The notes beneath the pieces are model-generated. The model saw only the letters and a program-made list of their open reading frames with translations, was not told where the DNA came from and made no database searches. A DNA stretch of 64,000 nt, from the NCBI GenBank assembly GCA_022793675.1, contig JAAWDH010000041.1, positions 62,001 to 126,000 of the forward strand, written 5' to 3'. This stretch comes from Oscillospiraceae bacterium (GTDB lineage: Bacteria; Bacillota; Clostridia; Oscillospirales; Ruminococcaceae). Shown piece after piece: positions 1 to 8,379 of the stretch. The position numbers and the translations under genes were made by a program. Within the stretch, counting starts at the first letter, position 1; the number at the start of each line of letters is the position of its first letter.

Positions 1-3000
1 ATCCAGGGTAATTTCGTCGCCTTCCGGCCTGCCGTCCTTCAGCAGTTGGACAGTGACAGCAGGTTTGACGCCTGTGTAATCGCTGCCGTCCTCGGCTTTC
101 CATTCCTTCAAAACCGAGATATTGGTGGTCTTGGCTTTATAGTAATGGTTGACAACGACAGCCGAAGTATCGCTTTCAAAGGTACCTGCCCCATTGACAA
201 TTTCTTGAAGTTTGTAGCCTTCAACGTTGCTGTCAGGTTCGGTGATTTCATAAGCCATGCCTGCAGGGATACCGCTGATTGTGAGTTTTTCGCCCGCTTT
301 CAGATAGACGTTGTAAACGCCTTCCCCAACATAAGGACACGGCTTAACAGGCTCGGTAACTTTGCAATCCTCCGCAACTATTTCGTCGCTGCTGCCAAGT
401 TTAACCTGGATAAGGAATTCTGGCGTATCCTCAGGCTTAACGCTGCTGTCCTCGTACCAGACTTGCTTTTCAACAGTCAGGTCGCAGCTCTCTATCTTGT
501 TATGGAAATTAAGGATGCCATCCTCAACTTTTTCCTCGCCCAAGCATACCTCTACCTTATCAATAACTTTCGCGGTTATTGTAAAACCATCCTGTTCGAC
601 CTTAATCACATTTTCCTGAACCATTACTTTGACAGTATACTCCTTCTGGTCGTATATCACGCCAGTAATGGGGGTTTCCTGGTTTTCGCGAACGATAAAG
701 ACGTTCTCTCCTACCTCAAGCACGTTTGCAGGGATTTCAAGGGCCGCTTCAGCGGGCTTGCCGTCTTCAGCAGCAGTGTTTTTCACGCTGGCAATAACTT
801 TGCCCTTTTTCAGCAGTTCAAACGTAAACTCGCCGGCTTTCAAGTCACGCCCGGTAAGGGTTTTGTTAAGGGTCAGCTTCGCGCCTTCGCTATTTACCGA
901 TTCGCCTTCTTTGCCCAGTACCAAGACGCCGTTAGTAGCGATGCCGCCGCCATGAGTGTTTGTCGATTTGTTGCCCGTGATAATAACGCCTTTGGTTCTG
1001 CAAATAGTTTCAGCCTTTTCTTTGCTTTCCTCGATTGGGTTAGCTGTCAAAGCCAAAAGGTTTTTAGCAGAAATAGCGCCGTTATCCTTCAAGGTAACCT
1101 CTGTAAATTCTTTGCCTTTGGCGTCGTTTTTCCAACCTGTCCAGTTAGCTAGGCCGCCGCCAGCCATGCTATTGCTGACGATTGCGCCCGCCTTCCCATC
1201 GTTATCGCGTGTACCTGCGCTGAAAACGTCTGTAGCGGATTCTTTAAAGTCGGATGCATCTTTCCACTGTTCGTAGCTATCAACGCTGTAAGGTTTGTTC
1301 TGCACTTTCATAGAAAAACTCTGCACATAACCTTCTGTCTCGGCAGTGTTTTCATATGCAGCAACACCATCAATGGAAAGCAGTGCTACATGGCCATGGA
1401 CGCAGGCAGCAATACCGCCGCCTAAACCGTTGGCGTAGTTCTTAGTGACTAAAGCGTTTGTTAGGTGAAGGGAGGAACTATTTTCGACATAGATACCGCC
1501 GCCGCCTAAGTCTTCACTTGTGTGGGTCTCATTATCGGTGATGCTGCCTCCAGAAATCGCATTGCCTGCATTATTGCTGGCAATATAAATACCGCCGCCT
1601 TCGCCAAGATTGGCAACGTTTCCGCTGACATCACCGTCGGTCATTACAAACTTGCCGTTATAGACCGTCCAGGATGAGCGGTCCACAGTAGTACCTACAA
1701 ACACGCCGCCGCCTTCGCCAGCGCCGTTTGCGTTTATAGAGCCACCGGACAGGTTAAAGACACCATGCCCAGAAACATAAACGCCGCCACCCTGACCCAA
1801 TGGACGGTCATAAATACAACCCTTGTCTTTGGTTCTATAATAAAGATAATAAGGCCACCAGTCAGCACCCAAGTTGATATTTCCGGACCCGCGATAAATG
1901 GTGTGGTTATTGCTGATTTCGCCGCCGTTCATTGTAAAAGTACCGCTTTTTACATAAACGCCTGCGCCGGAATAATCAGCCGAATCATAACCTGGGGTGG
2001 AGCCGACAGCTGATGGTTGAGTCTGATCATACCACGGCGTACCTTTATAGTTATCAGCGATAGCGCCGCCATCCATTGTGAATGTGCCGCCGTCAACAAC
2101 AATCAAAGAATACTTGTTGCGTTTAACGTCCTTATTGTCCAGCGCGGTATGGCCATTCAGCTCATCACCGTAGCCCTGCAGCTTACCCTCGCCGACAGAA
2201 TCGGTCAGGGTAAATTTTTTCTTAACGGTAAACATCGGGCCAGCAGGCTCGTTGTCGCCATAACTGATGGTATGGCCATTCAGATTCAACTCAGTTTCCT
2301 GATTGATAGAAAGATTGCCTTCGCCGCTGATATCAGCGCCCAAAGAAATGGGGCCGCCTGTGCTAATAGCTGCTTTCAATTCGTCCCAAGTTGTTATATT
2401 GTTAACATCCAGCAGCTGAACCGTTGATGTTACCACGACTTTCCACTCCAGGGTCACCATTTCTGGCTCTGCGGGAGTTTCGGGAGCGGTTTCGTCCGCA
2501 GTATCAGCAGGAGCGGCAGGTTCCGGGTCTGTAACAGGCGCGGTTTCCGCTGGGGCTGCGTCTTCCTTGGGGTCAGGCTCGGTGATTTCCTCGGGCGTAC
2601 CGCCTTGGGTTTCATCGAACAGCATCCGGGGCGAGAAAACAGCTACGCCAGCTGCATCATCGGCCACATCGTGGCTTTCATTAGCAGCGCCGTCTTCGCC
2701 CGCAGGGGCGTCAACGTCGCCTTCGCCCTCAGGAACTGTGTCCGCAGGGGGCGCAGACTCAGAAGGCGCCTCGTTGGATTCCTCAGAAAAAGCTTCGCTG
2801 GATTCCTCAGAAGAAGCTTCGCTGGATTCCTCAGAAGAAGCTTCGCTGGACTCCTCAGAAGAAGCTTCGCTGGACTCCTCAGAAGAAGCATCGCTGGATT
2901 CCTCAGAAGAAGCGTCGCTAGACTCCTCAGAAGAAACGTCGCTGGATTCCTCAGAAGAAACGTCGCTGGATTCTTCAGAAGAAGCTTCACCCGACCCCTC

Positions 3001-3495
3001 AGGCAAAATAGGTGTGCTAGGCTCAAGGGATTCAGTTGTTTCGGGCCTTTCGAAAGTATAGGTTACGACGGCTTCTCCCATTGGGCCTTTCGGCTCGTTG
3101 AAAGTGGCGTTACCCTCTCCGTCAATTTCCATGATAGGAGTACCATCCGCCCAGTTCCCCTCGGCAGCCCAGACGCCGTCAAGCGCCAAACCGCGCCATT
3201 CAGCGTATTTCTCCGCATCAAAAGTCGTATCGCCGTTCAGCAGCGAAGGGCCAAAACCCATAAACTGCTCCTGCAGCGGATAGGACATTTCCATCCCTGC
3301 AAGTTCTTCCGCGCTTGGAAGCGGGACAACAACATCGGCGTCTTCCGGCAAACCGCCAGCCAATCCGCCAATAGCCATTGTGTCATCAAAGCCTTCGTCT
3401 GAAGCGAATGCCGTGATTTGTGAAAAACTCAGGCTTACCGTCATGGCAAGCGCCATCGCAAGGCCGCGCTTGCTGAGGTTTTTCCATTTTTTCAT
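1..3495 (-). CDS. Large secreted surface adhesin, 3' end beyond the left edge
   Basis: The reading frame is open from the ATG at 3495 to base 1 (1165 codons) with no stop, so the C-terminus and any sorting signal are missing. The start has an AAGGA ribosome site 9 bases away; the ATG two codons earlier is too close to it. Residues 1-31 form a signal peptide (MKKW, hydrophobic core, AFA cut site). Residues 169-243 are 8-residue Ser/Glu repeats, followed by a Pro/Ala/Glu-rich stretch to about 350. Residues 360-860 are Gly/Asn-rich with recurring GGGVYV and GGGIYI motifs, typical of a right-handed parallel beta-helix. From 871 there is a Spy0128/FctA-like pilin domain (AKLTLNKTLTGRDL, FTFELLK), then a similar domain near 1003, and the start of a Cna-B domain near 1117 (ISVLKEWKAEDG), all of which commonly form isopeptide bonds. 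This is a cell-surface protein, probably adhesive. Its leader carries c-di-GMP riboswitch elements, which suggests control by sessile/motile signalling. Confidence 0.85.
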   Translation of the reverse strand, partial: MKKWKNLSKRGLAMALAMTVSLSFSQITAFASDEGFDDTMAIGGLAGGLPEDADVVVPLPSAEELAGMEMSYPLQEQFMGFGPSLLNGDTTFDAEKYAEWRGLALDGVWAAEGNWADGTPIMEIDGEGNATFNEPKGPMGEAVVTYTFERPETTESLEPSTPILPEGSGEASSEESSDVSSEESSDVSSEESSDASSEESSDASSEESSEASSEESSEASSEESSEASSEESSEAFSEESNEAPSESAPPADTVPEGEGDVDAPAGEDGAANESHDVADDAAGVAVFSPRMLFDETQGGTPEEITEPDPKEDAAPAETAPVTDPEPAAPADTADETAPETPAEPEMVTLEWKVVVTSTVQLLDVNNITTWDELKAAISTGGPISLGADISGEGNLSINQETELNLNGHTISYGDNEPAGPMFTVKKKFTLTDSVGEGKLQGYGDELNGHTALDNKDVKRNKYSLIVVDGGTFTMDGGAIADNYKGTPWYDQTQPSAVGSTPGYDSADYSGAGVYVKSGTFTMNGGEISNNHTIYRGSGNINLGADWWPYYLYYRTKDKGCIYDRPLGQGGGVYVSGHGVFNLSGGSINANGAGEGGGVFVGTTVDRSSWTVYNGKFVMTDGDVSGNVANLGEGGGIYIASNNAGNAISGGSITDNETHTSEDLGGGGIYVENSSSLHLTNALVTKNYANGLGGGIAACVHGHVALLSIDGVAAYENTAETEGYVQSFSMKVQNKPYSVDSYEQWKDASDFKESATDVFSAGTRDNDGKAGAIVSNSMAGGGLANWTGWKNDAKGKEFTEVTLKDNGAISAKNLLALTANPIEESKEKAETICRTKGVIITGNKSTNTHGGGIATNGVLVLGKEGESVNSEGAKLTLNKTLTGRDLKAGEFTFELLKKGKVIASVKNTAAEDGKPAEAALEIPANVLEVGENVFIVRENQETPITGVIYDQKEYTVKVMVQENVIKVEQDGFTITAKVIDKVEVCLGEEKVEDGILNFHNKIESCDLTVEKQVWYEDSSVKPEDTPEFLIQVKLGSSDEIVAEDCKVTEPVKPCPYVGEGVYNVYLKAGEKLTISGIPAGMAYEITEPDSNVEGYKLQEIVNGAGTFESDTSAVVVNHYYKAKTTNISVLKEWKAEDGSDYTGVKPAVTVQLLKDGRPEGDEITLD
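2769..2988 (-). repeat. 24-bp tandem repeat inside the adhesin gene
   Basis: About nine head-to-tail copies of a 24-bp unit encode SSEESSEA or SSEESSDA/DV. The most 3' units on the coding strand are nearly identical at DNA level, while the outer ones have single substitutions. The period is a multiple of three, so gain or loss of units would change linker length without breaking the frame. Confidence 0.9.
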
Positions 3496-3540
3496 GCTCA
3501 TTCTTCCTTTCTTTGCTAGGATATTCGGATGCAAAGTATC

Positions 3541-3624
3541 CGGCGGCCGGGCTGGCATAGTATCTTCCAACACATTAGCCCCCATAGCTTTGCGTCCCGC
3601 CATTTCTGACGGTTTGCTAATCAA
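3541..3624 (-). promoter_or_regulatory. c-di-GMP-I (GEMM-I) riboswitch, gene-proximal copy
   Basis: Read on the minus strand this has the class I core in order: GCAAACC, a hairpin CCGUCA-GAAA-UGGCGG with a perfect GAAA tetraloop, GGGACGCAAAGCUAUGGGGG, then ACUAUGCCAGCC, matching the tetraloop-receptor side of known clostridial members. The base before CAAACC is G, which fits c-di-GMP rather than the A found in the cAMP-GMP variant. Immediately downstream, CGGAT/ATCCG can form a small hairpin enclosing CUUUGC, which could instead pair with GCAAAG next to the ribosome site; this is a plausible translational switch but inferred. Confidence 0.85.
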
Positions 3625-3631
3625 TTAGCAG

Positions 3632-3718
3632 CTGAACCAGCGCAGCCTAGACGCATAAAACCGCCGGAGTAGCCTCCTTGGCTTTACGTCCCATAACTTC
3701 TCCAGTTCGCCAATTTCC
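3632..3718 (-). promoter_or_regulatory. Probable second c-di-GMP-I-like riboswitch (upstream, tandem)
   Basis: A second copy lies 8 bases upstream of the first in the same leader. It shows GGCGAACU, then GGGACGUAAAGCC followed by AAGGAGGCUAC, and a 3' arm CUAGGCUGCGCUGGUU. The G before CGAAC is again the c-di-GMP type. The GAAA tetraloop hairpin is less regular than in the downstream copy, so this one is either diverged or degraded. The order and spacing of the conserved blocks match GEMM-I. Confidence 0.6.
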
Positions 3719-3895
3719 AATCTGTGCGCCCAGCGCACGCCATGCTTTCTCTCCCTTTGCGGCGCTCCGCCTGCCGGATTGCCCGCGATAAAATTCCTCC
3801 CTTCATAATCCAGTTGTTCATTGCGGCCTTTTTATGTCAAACCCTCACGGGCAGGCATACATAGCAGCAAACTCTGCTAGCCATCCGGCAAAGAT

Positions 3896-3925
3896 AAAAT
3901 ATGTGAAGGCTCCGGTTTTTGTCAA
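3896..3925 (-). promoter_or_regulatory. Sigma-A promoter for the adhesin
   Basis: On the minus strand TTGACA (3920-3925) and TATTTT (3896-3901) are separated by 18 bases. Transcription from about 3889 gives a leader of nearly 400 nt that contains both riboswitch elements. The intervening leader stretch 3719-3889 holds no coding region that I can support. Confidence 0.75.
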
Positions 3926-4119
3926 TACTGCTTCACACTATTCTATATTTAATGATAGCACATTGCCTAACGCTTTGCAACCCCTATTTAGAAAAATCTT
4001 CCTTAAAAATAGGAACGATTTTTCTTTCCCAGCCTAGCGTTTGAAAAATGCAAAGGATATGACACTTTTTGAAAGGAAATGACTTCTGCCTTCTCCGCAC
4101 TGAATGCAGGCCAAAGGGC
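3926..4119. other. Non-coding spacer between divergent promoters
   Basis: AT-rich sequence between the adhesin and ridA promoters. I see no gene and no convincing operator. The short open frame at 3834-4037 has no ribosome site and no recognisable product. Confidence 0.6.
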
Positions 4120-4148
4120 TTGAAAAGATATGGAAGTTGTGGTATTAT
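4120..4148 (+). promoter_or_regulatory. Promoter for ridA
   Basis: TTGAAA (4120-4125), a 17-base spacer and TATTAT (4143-4148), about 78 bases before the ridA start. Confidence 0.7.
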
Positions 4149-4226
4149 ATAGAAAGGGAAAGAAGCTGGGGCTTATTTTTGCAAGGATAACCTCGGCAGC
4201 CTATACAAAGAAAAGGAGAGAGTGTC

Positions 4227-4679
4227 ATGACTGTTGAAGAAAAACTCGCCGAAATGGGGCTTACGCTCCCCACCCCCCCGCCGAAAGGCGGCGTCTACTC
4301 GCCGGCCAAGACCTTCTGCGGCGGCAAGCTGATCTATGTTTCCGGCTGCGGGCCGGCTATCGACGGGCCGGTCACCGGCAAGCTGGGCGCTGAAGTCACG
4401 CTGGAAAAGGGGCAGGAATACGCCCGCAACGCGATGCTCAACGTCCTGGCGGTGCTCAAACGCGAAATCGGCGACCTGGGCCGGGTGAAAAACCTGGTTA
4501 AAATTACCACCTTTGTCGCCAGCACCCCCGACTTCTATGACCAGCCCCAGGTTGCCAACGGCGGCAGCGAGCTGCTGGCCAAGCTTTTCGATGAAGTCCC
4601 CAGCCGTTCGGCCGTCGGCATGGCTGTGCTGCCGGGCAATATCCCGGTAGAGACCGAGGCGCTGTTCGAGATTGAATAA
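4227..4679 (+). CDS. RidA/YjgF-family enamine/imine deaminase-like protein
   Basis: 150 residues, slightly longer than classic RidA (about 130) and closest in pattern to the YjgH/Rv2704-type branch. Family members trim, and many hydrolyse the reactive enamine/imine products of PLP enzymes in the cytoplasm. The region around Arg127 (PSRSAVGMAVLPGNIPVE) matches the conserved RidA block in which the Arg binds the substrate carboxylate, followed by the usual VE. The start ATG follows AAAGGAGAGA. It has its own promoter, and the next gene has a separate one, so it is likely a single-gene unit. The exact substrate cannot be read from sequence. Confidence 0.85.
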   Translation: MTVEEKLAEMGLTLPTPPPKGGVYSPAKTFCGGKLIYVSGCGPAIDGPVTGKLGAEVTLEKGQEYARNAMLNVLAVLKREIGDLGRVKNLVKITTFVASTPDFYDQPQVANGGSELLAKLFDEVPSRSAVGMAVLPGNIPVETEALFEIE

Positions 4680-4701
4680 GCCTTTTGGGCAGTTTCGCTG
4701 A

Positions 4702-4730
4702 TTGACAAAAGGCATCAAATCGGGTATAGT
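4702..4730 (+). promoter_or_regulatory. Promoter for phosphoglucomutase gene
   Basis: TTGACA (4702-4707), a 17-base spacer and TATAGT (4725-4730). Confidence 0.8.
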
Positions 4731-4810
4731 TAAACCAACAGGCAGTTTCTCTGAAAACCGCCGGAGCTGCTCCCGGCAGGCCCCTGCCGGATAAGAAAGG
4801 ATTGTGACTT

Positions 4811-6523
4811 ATGGTAAAGACCAAGTACGAGGAATGGCTGCTCAAAGCAACTGAAGATCCCGATCTGGCCGCTGAACTGCGCGCCGTCGCCGGCAGCGAG
4901 GAGGAGATAAGCGACCGCTTTTACCGGGAGCTGGAATTCGGCACCGGCGGCCTGCGCGGCGTGATCGGCGCGGGCACCAACCGGATGAATATCTACACCA
5001 TCCGCAAAGCTACCCAGGGCATTGCCGATTACATCAATGCCCACTGCCGGGACGGTTCTGTGGCTATCAGCCATGACAGCCGCATCAAATCCGACCTCTT
5101 TGCCCGCGAGGCCGCCAGGGTGCTGGCCGCCAACGGCATCAAGGTCCACATCTACCCCGAACTGATGCCCACCCCCTGCCTGTCTTTCGCTGTCCGCTAC
5201 CTGAAATGCAGCATGGGCGTAATGGTCACCGCCAGCCACAATCCTGCCAAATATAACGGCTATAAGGCATACGGCGCTGACGGCTGCCAAATCACCAACG
5301 AGACTGCCGACGAAGTGCTGCGCAACATCAAGGCTGTCAACGAGTTTGACAACGTCAAGGTCATGGACTTCGATGAAGCCAAAGCAAAGGGGCTGGTTTC
5401 CTTTATCGGCGAAGATGTCTACGAGGCCTACTACGCCTGTGTGCTCAAACAGTCTCTGAACGCCAAGGCAGCGGCTGAAAGCGGCTTCAAAATCGTTTAC
5501 ACCCCCTTAAACGGCACCGGCAACAAGCCTGTCCGCGAGATTTTACGCCGTATTGGTATCGAATCGGTGACGGTCGTGCCGGAACAGGAAAACCCCGACG
5601 GAAACTTCCCCACCTGCCCCTTCCCCAACCCCGAGATCCGCGAAGCGCTGAAGCTGGGCATCGAGCTTTCAGAAAAGACCGGCTCCGACCTGCTGCTGGC
5701 CACCGATCCTGACTGCGACCGCGTGGGCATCTCTGTTCGTTATAACGGCGATTACAAGCTGCTTACCGGCAACGAAGTAGGGGTGCTGCTGTTAAATTAT
5801 ATTGCCTCCCAGCGCATCGAAAAGGGGACAATGCCTCAAAACCCAGTAGCAGTCAAAACCATCGTCACGAATGAGCTGACCACAAGGCTCGCCGAGAAAT
5901 ACGGCATCGAACTGCGGGACGTGCTGACGGGATTCAAGTATATCGGCGAACAGATTGGCCTTTTGGAAGCCAAGGGCGAGGAAGACCGTTTTGTCTTTGG
6001 TTATGAGGAAAGCTACGGCTACTTGGCGGGCACCTATGTCCGCGACAAGGACGCAGTAGTGGCGTCGATGCTGATCTGCGAAATGGCAGCCTTCTATTCC
6101 AAGCAAGGTAAAAGCTTAGTCGATGTACTCAACGGCCTTTATGACACTTACGGCTATCACCTCTGCACCCAAACTTCCTTCGCCTTTGAAGGCGAGCAGG
6201 GTATGGCCAATATGGCGGCAATTATGAAAGAACTGAGCGAAAAACCAGCCAAAGAAATCGGCGGCGTGCCGGTCACCCTGTTCAACGACTACGACGCCAG
6301 GGTCTCGGTAGACTGTGTCACTGGACGCCGGGTGCCGATTGGCCTGCCTCGTTCGTCGGTGCTGATGTACGGCCTGGAAAACGGCTGTAAAGCCGTCATC
6401 CGCCCCTCCGGCACAGAGCCGAAAATCAAGGTTTACTACTTTGTTGTCGACAAGACCGAAGAAGCCGCACGCGCAGCTGAGCAATCGTTGAACGCCGCTT
6501 TCAGAAATTTGTTAAAAATCTGA
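4811..6523 (+). CDS. pgcA: Alpha-phosphoglucomutase / phosphomannomutase
   Basis: 570 residues, the normal length for the firmicute PgcA-type alpha-D-phosphohexomutases that interconvert glucose-1-phosphate and glucose-6-phosphate, feeding sugar-nucleotide and envelope polysaccharide synthesis. The phosphoserine loop TASHNP places the catalytic Ser at 142. The metal-binding loop DPDCDR begins at Asp299. A sugar-binding GYEESYGY block and a C-terminal RPSGTEPKIK phosphate-binding loop are both intact. AAGGA lies 9 bases before the ATG. PgcA versus a phosphomannomutase cannot be separated by eye, so the symbol is tentative. Confidence 0.92.
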   Translation: MVKTKYEEWLLKATEDPDLAAELRAVAGSEEEISDRFYRELEFGTGGLRGVIGAGTNRMNIYTIRKATQGIADYINAHCRDGSVAISHDSRIKSDLFAREAARVLAANGIKVHIYPELMPTPCLSFAVRYLKCSMGVMVTASHNPAKYNGYKAYGADGCQITNETADEVLRNIKAVNEFDNVKVMDFDEAKAKGLVSFIGEDVYEAYYACVLKQSLNAKAAAESGFKIVYTPLNGTGNKPVREILRRIGIESVTVVPEQENPDGNFPTCPFPNPEIREALKLGIELSEKTGSDLLLATDPDCDRVGISVRYNGDYKLLTGNEVGVLLLNYIASQRIEKGTMPQNPVAVKTIVTNELTTRLAEKYGIELRDVLTGFKYIGEQIGLLEAKGEEDRFVFGYEESYGYLAGTYVRDKDAVVASMLICEMAAFYSKQGKSLVDVLNGLYDTYGYHLCTQTSFAFEGEQGMANMAAIMKELSEKPAKEIGGVPVTLFNDYDARVSVDCVTGRRVPIGLPRSSVLMYGLENGCKAVIRPSGTEPKIKVYYFVVDKTEEAARAAEQSLNAAFRNLLKI

Positions 6524-6562
6524 CAGCATTTGTGGATTCTGCCAAATATCTGCCGAATCCCC

Positions 6563-6590
6563 TTGACATTCCCCAAAAATCCTATACAAT
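6563..6590 (+). promoter_or_regulatory. Promoter for pfkA
   Basis: TTGACA (6563-6568), a 16-base spacer and TACAAT (6585-6590), about 50 bases before the start codon. Confidence 0.85.
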
Positions 6591-6639
6591 AATATAGGAG
6601 AGTAAAAAAGAGTACCAATAGAGGGAGGACCATTTCATT

Positions 6640-7626
6640 ATGGCAGAGAAAAGAACTATCGGCGTATTGACCAGCGGCGGCGACGCCCCGGGCATGAACG
6701 CCGCAATCCGCGCCGTTGTCCGCGCCGCTATTAAAAACGGCATGGGCGTTAAAGGTGTTGTCCGCGGCTACAACGGACTGATTCACAATAATTTTATCGA
6801 CTTGGCTATGCGGGATGTCTCGGATATCATCCAGCGCGGCGGCACCATGCTGGGTACCGCCCGCTGTAAAGAGTTTTCCACTGAGGAAGGCGTGCTGCTT
6901 GCGGCCGAGAACTGCCGTAAGACAGGCATCGAAGGCCTTGTGGTCGTCGGCGGCGACGGCTCATTCCGCGGCGCAAGGGATCTGACCAACCTAGGGCATA
7001 TCAACTGTGTGGGTATCCCTGGCACAATCGATAACGATATTGCCTGCACCGAATACACGATTGGCTACAATACGGCAATGAATACCGCGATGGAAATGGT
7101 CGATAAGCTCCGCGATACCTCGCAGTCCCACGACCGCTGCAGTGTCGTCGAAGTTATGGGCCGTCGGGCAGGCTACATTGCCCTAAACGCCGGCATTGCC
7201 GTTGGGGCCTCTTACATTGCCGTCCCAGAGCGCAAATTTGACATGGACGAGATGCTGGGCAAAATCCAAGCTGCCCATTCGATGGGCAAGCAGCACTTCA
7301 TCATTGTCGTCGCTGAAGGCGTCGCAATGGACATTGAGGGCGGCTGCGAAACCATTGCTAAGCGTATCGAGGAGGTCACCGGCATTGAAACCCGTGCCAC
7401 CGTCCTGGGCCACGTCCAGCGCGGCGGCAACCCCACTGTCATCGACCGAGTGGCGGCTACGACCATGGGCCATTACGCCGTCCAGCTACTCACCCAGGGT
7501 ATCGGCAGCCGTGTTGTCGGCCAGCAGCAAGGCAGGGTCGTTGATTTCGATATCAATGAAGCGCTTCAGATGAAAAAGAAGATGGATATGAGCCTCTACA
7601 CAGTAGCAGACGACGTTTCCTTCTAA
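6640..7626 (+). CDS. pfkA: ATP-dependent 6-phosphofructokinase
   Basis: 328 residues, typical bacterial PfkA size; it phosphorylates fructose-6-phosphate in the committed step of glycolysis. The nucleotide loop GGDAPGMN begins at Gly13, GGDGSFRGA follows near residue 103, and GTIDND near 127 carries the catalytic Asp. The Gly of GGDGS at the position often used to predict phosphoryl donor favours ATP over pyrophosphate. A strong GGGAGGA precedes the ATG. The gene has its own promoter and a terminator directly after it. Confidence 0.95.
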   Translation: MAEKRTIGVLTSGGDAPGMNAAIRAVVRAAIKNGMGVKGVVRGYNGLIHNNFIDLAMRDVSDIIQRGGTMLGTARCKEFSTEEGVLLAAENCRKTGIEGLVVVGGDGSFRGARDLTNLGHINCVGIPGTIDNDIACTEYTIGYNTAMNTAMEMVDKLRDTSQSHDRCSVVEVMGRRAGYIALNAGIAVGASYIAVPERKFDMDEMLGKIQAAHSMGKQHFIIVVAEGVAMDIEGGCETIAKRIEEVTGIETRATVLGHVQRGGNPTVIDRVAATTMGHYAVQLLTQGIGSRVVGQQQGRVVDFDINEALQMKKKMDMSLYTVADDVSF

Positions 7627-7648
7627 AATCAGTTGTTTACAGCAATTA

Positions 7649-7683
7649 TGCACCTGTGTAAAAGCAGGTGCATATTGTTTTTA
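7649..7683 (+). terminator. Rho-independent terminator after pfkA
   Basis: TGCACCTG and CAGGTGCA form an 8-bp stem, followed by TATTGTTTTT. Confidence 0.85.
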
Positions 7684-7691
7684 GGCAGCAA

Positions 7692-7721
7692 AAAGGCCGC
7701 AGGACGAACCCTGCAGCCTTT
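7692..7721 (-). terminator. Bidirectional-looking terminator after the 7741-8016 gene
   Basis: AAAGGCcGCAGG pairs with CCTGCaGCCTTT. On the minus strand it ends in CCTTTTTGC. It separates the convergent pfkA and small minus-strand gene. Confidence 0.75.
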
Positions 7722-7740
7722 CTTTGCTTTATAAGGGAGA

Positions 7741-8016
7741 TTAACGGGCAATTTTGTGCTTGACCCGGTCCTCAACCTCGGCGCGCTTGGCGTCGTTAAA
7801 GCGGTCGACCGTCCCGACCAGATAACCGGTGATGCGGCGGATGCGCTCAAAGCCCACCGGAGCCAGCTTATAAGACAGGTCAACGTACTCGCCGTCCACC
7901 TTAATGTCGATGGTCTCGAAGTTCCTCCCGGGGTGCTCCTCCCGCAGATGGGTGACGTAATTCTGAATTTCCTGTTTGTCCAGCGTACCGCCGGTCACTG
8001 TGATCCTGGTTTCCAT
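7741..8016 (-). CDS. Small protein resembling the C-terminal tail of anaerobic ribonucleotide reductase NrdD
   Basis: 91 residues from the ATG at 8016 (a TTG two codons upstream is possible; AAAGGA suits either). The C-terminal half, RRITGYLVGTVDRFNDAKRA, resembles the stretch near the end of NrdD (RVTGYL...WN.GK.AE...R) but lacks the Cys residues and glycyl-radical loop, so it cannot be a reductase on its own. Similar small proteins in Clostridia are often labelled as anaerobic ribonucleotide reductase in databases. The N-terminal half (TVTGGTLDKQEIQNYVTHLR) is unassigned. Its role is unknown. It is monocistronic, with its own promoter and terminator. Confidence 0.6.
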   Translation of the reverse strand: METRITVTGGTLDKQEIQNYVTHLREEHPGRNFETIDIKVDGEYVDLSYKLAPVGFERIRRITGYLVGTVDRFNDAKRAEVEDRVKHKIAR

Positions 8017-8048
8017 GGCCAAGCCGTCCTTTCCTTTTTCTATCCTCT

Positions 8049-8077
8049 ACTATACCATCTATTGGGGCGGTTGTCAA
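8049..8077 (-). promoter_or_regulatory. Promoter for the 7741-8016 gene
   Basis: Minus strand TTGACA (8072-8077), 17-base spacer, TATAGT (8049-8054). Confidence 0.8.
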
Positions 8078-8163
8078 GGGGAAATACAAAATATTGAAAA
8101 GAGTGACACTGACGTTATTCGATGACTTCGACAGCAGAACCATTGGCAGCCAACAAAATTCAA

Positions 8164-8355
8164 TCAGGGCTTTCTTTTTTGCTCTTCAGCCTCCCTTTTC
8201 CTTTGACATGTTTTACACATTCCAAGAGCACGACCTCCATAAGCTAAAGCCTCATCCTCGGTGTCGAAGGGAAGATAGCTGGCATTTTTCTTAGCATACT
8301 GACAGTACCCTTCAATATGGAGTTTATTTGTTTTAGTATTGTACAGGAATTTCAT
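8164..8355 (-). CDS. Small probable zinc-binding protein
   Basis: 63 residues behind a good AAGGAG. His13, Cys18, Cys47 and Cys50 (HIEGYC and CKTC) are spaced as in the small Ada-type zinc modules that also occur in nuclease-like and thermonuclease tails; FDTEDEALAYGGRALGMCKTC is the recurring pattern. The C-terminus is very basic. It lies 24 bases downstream of the choline-binding-repeat gene with no terminator between, so it is probably co-transcribed. I do not know its function. Confidence 0.7.
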   Translation of the reverse strand: MKFLYNTKTNKLHIEGYCQYAKKNASYLPFDTEDEALAYGGRALGMCKTCQRKREAEEQKRKP

Positions 8356-8379
8356 AATATTGCTCCTTTCCTTTCAAAG

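Noticed and set aside
46-1152. Long open frame on the plus strand and others up to 3402 opposite the adhesin.
   Set aside because: They lie opposite an intact coding frame with signal peptide, ribosome site and recognisable domains on the minus strand, and have no family or start signal of their own.
2769-2988. Regular 24-bp repeats as a CRISPR array.
   Set aside because: Units are head to tail without spacers and encode in-frame Ser/Glu repeats.
3541-3624. cAMP-GMP (GEMM-Ib) riboswitch.
   Set aside because: The discriminating base before CAAACC is G, as for c-di-GMP; the cAMP-GMP class has A.
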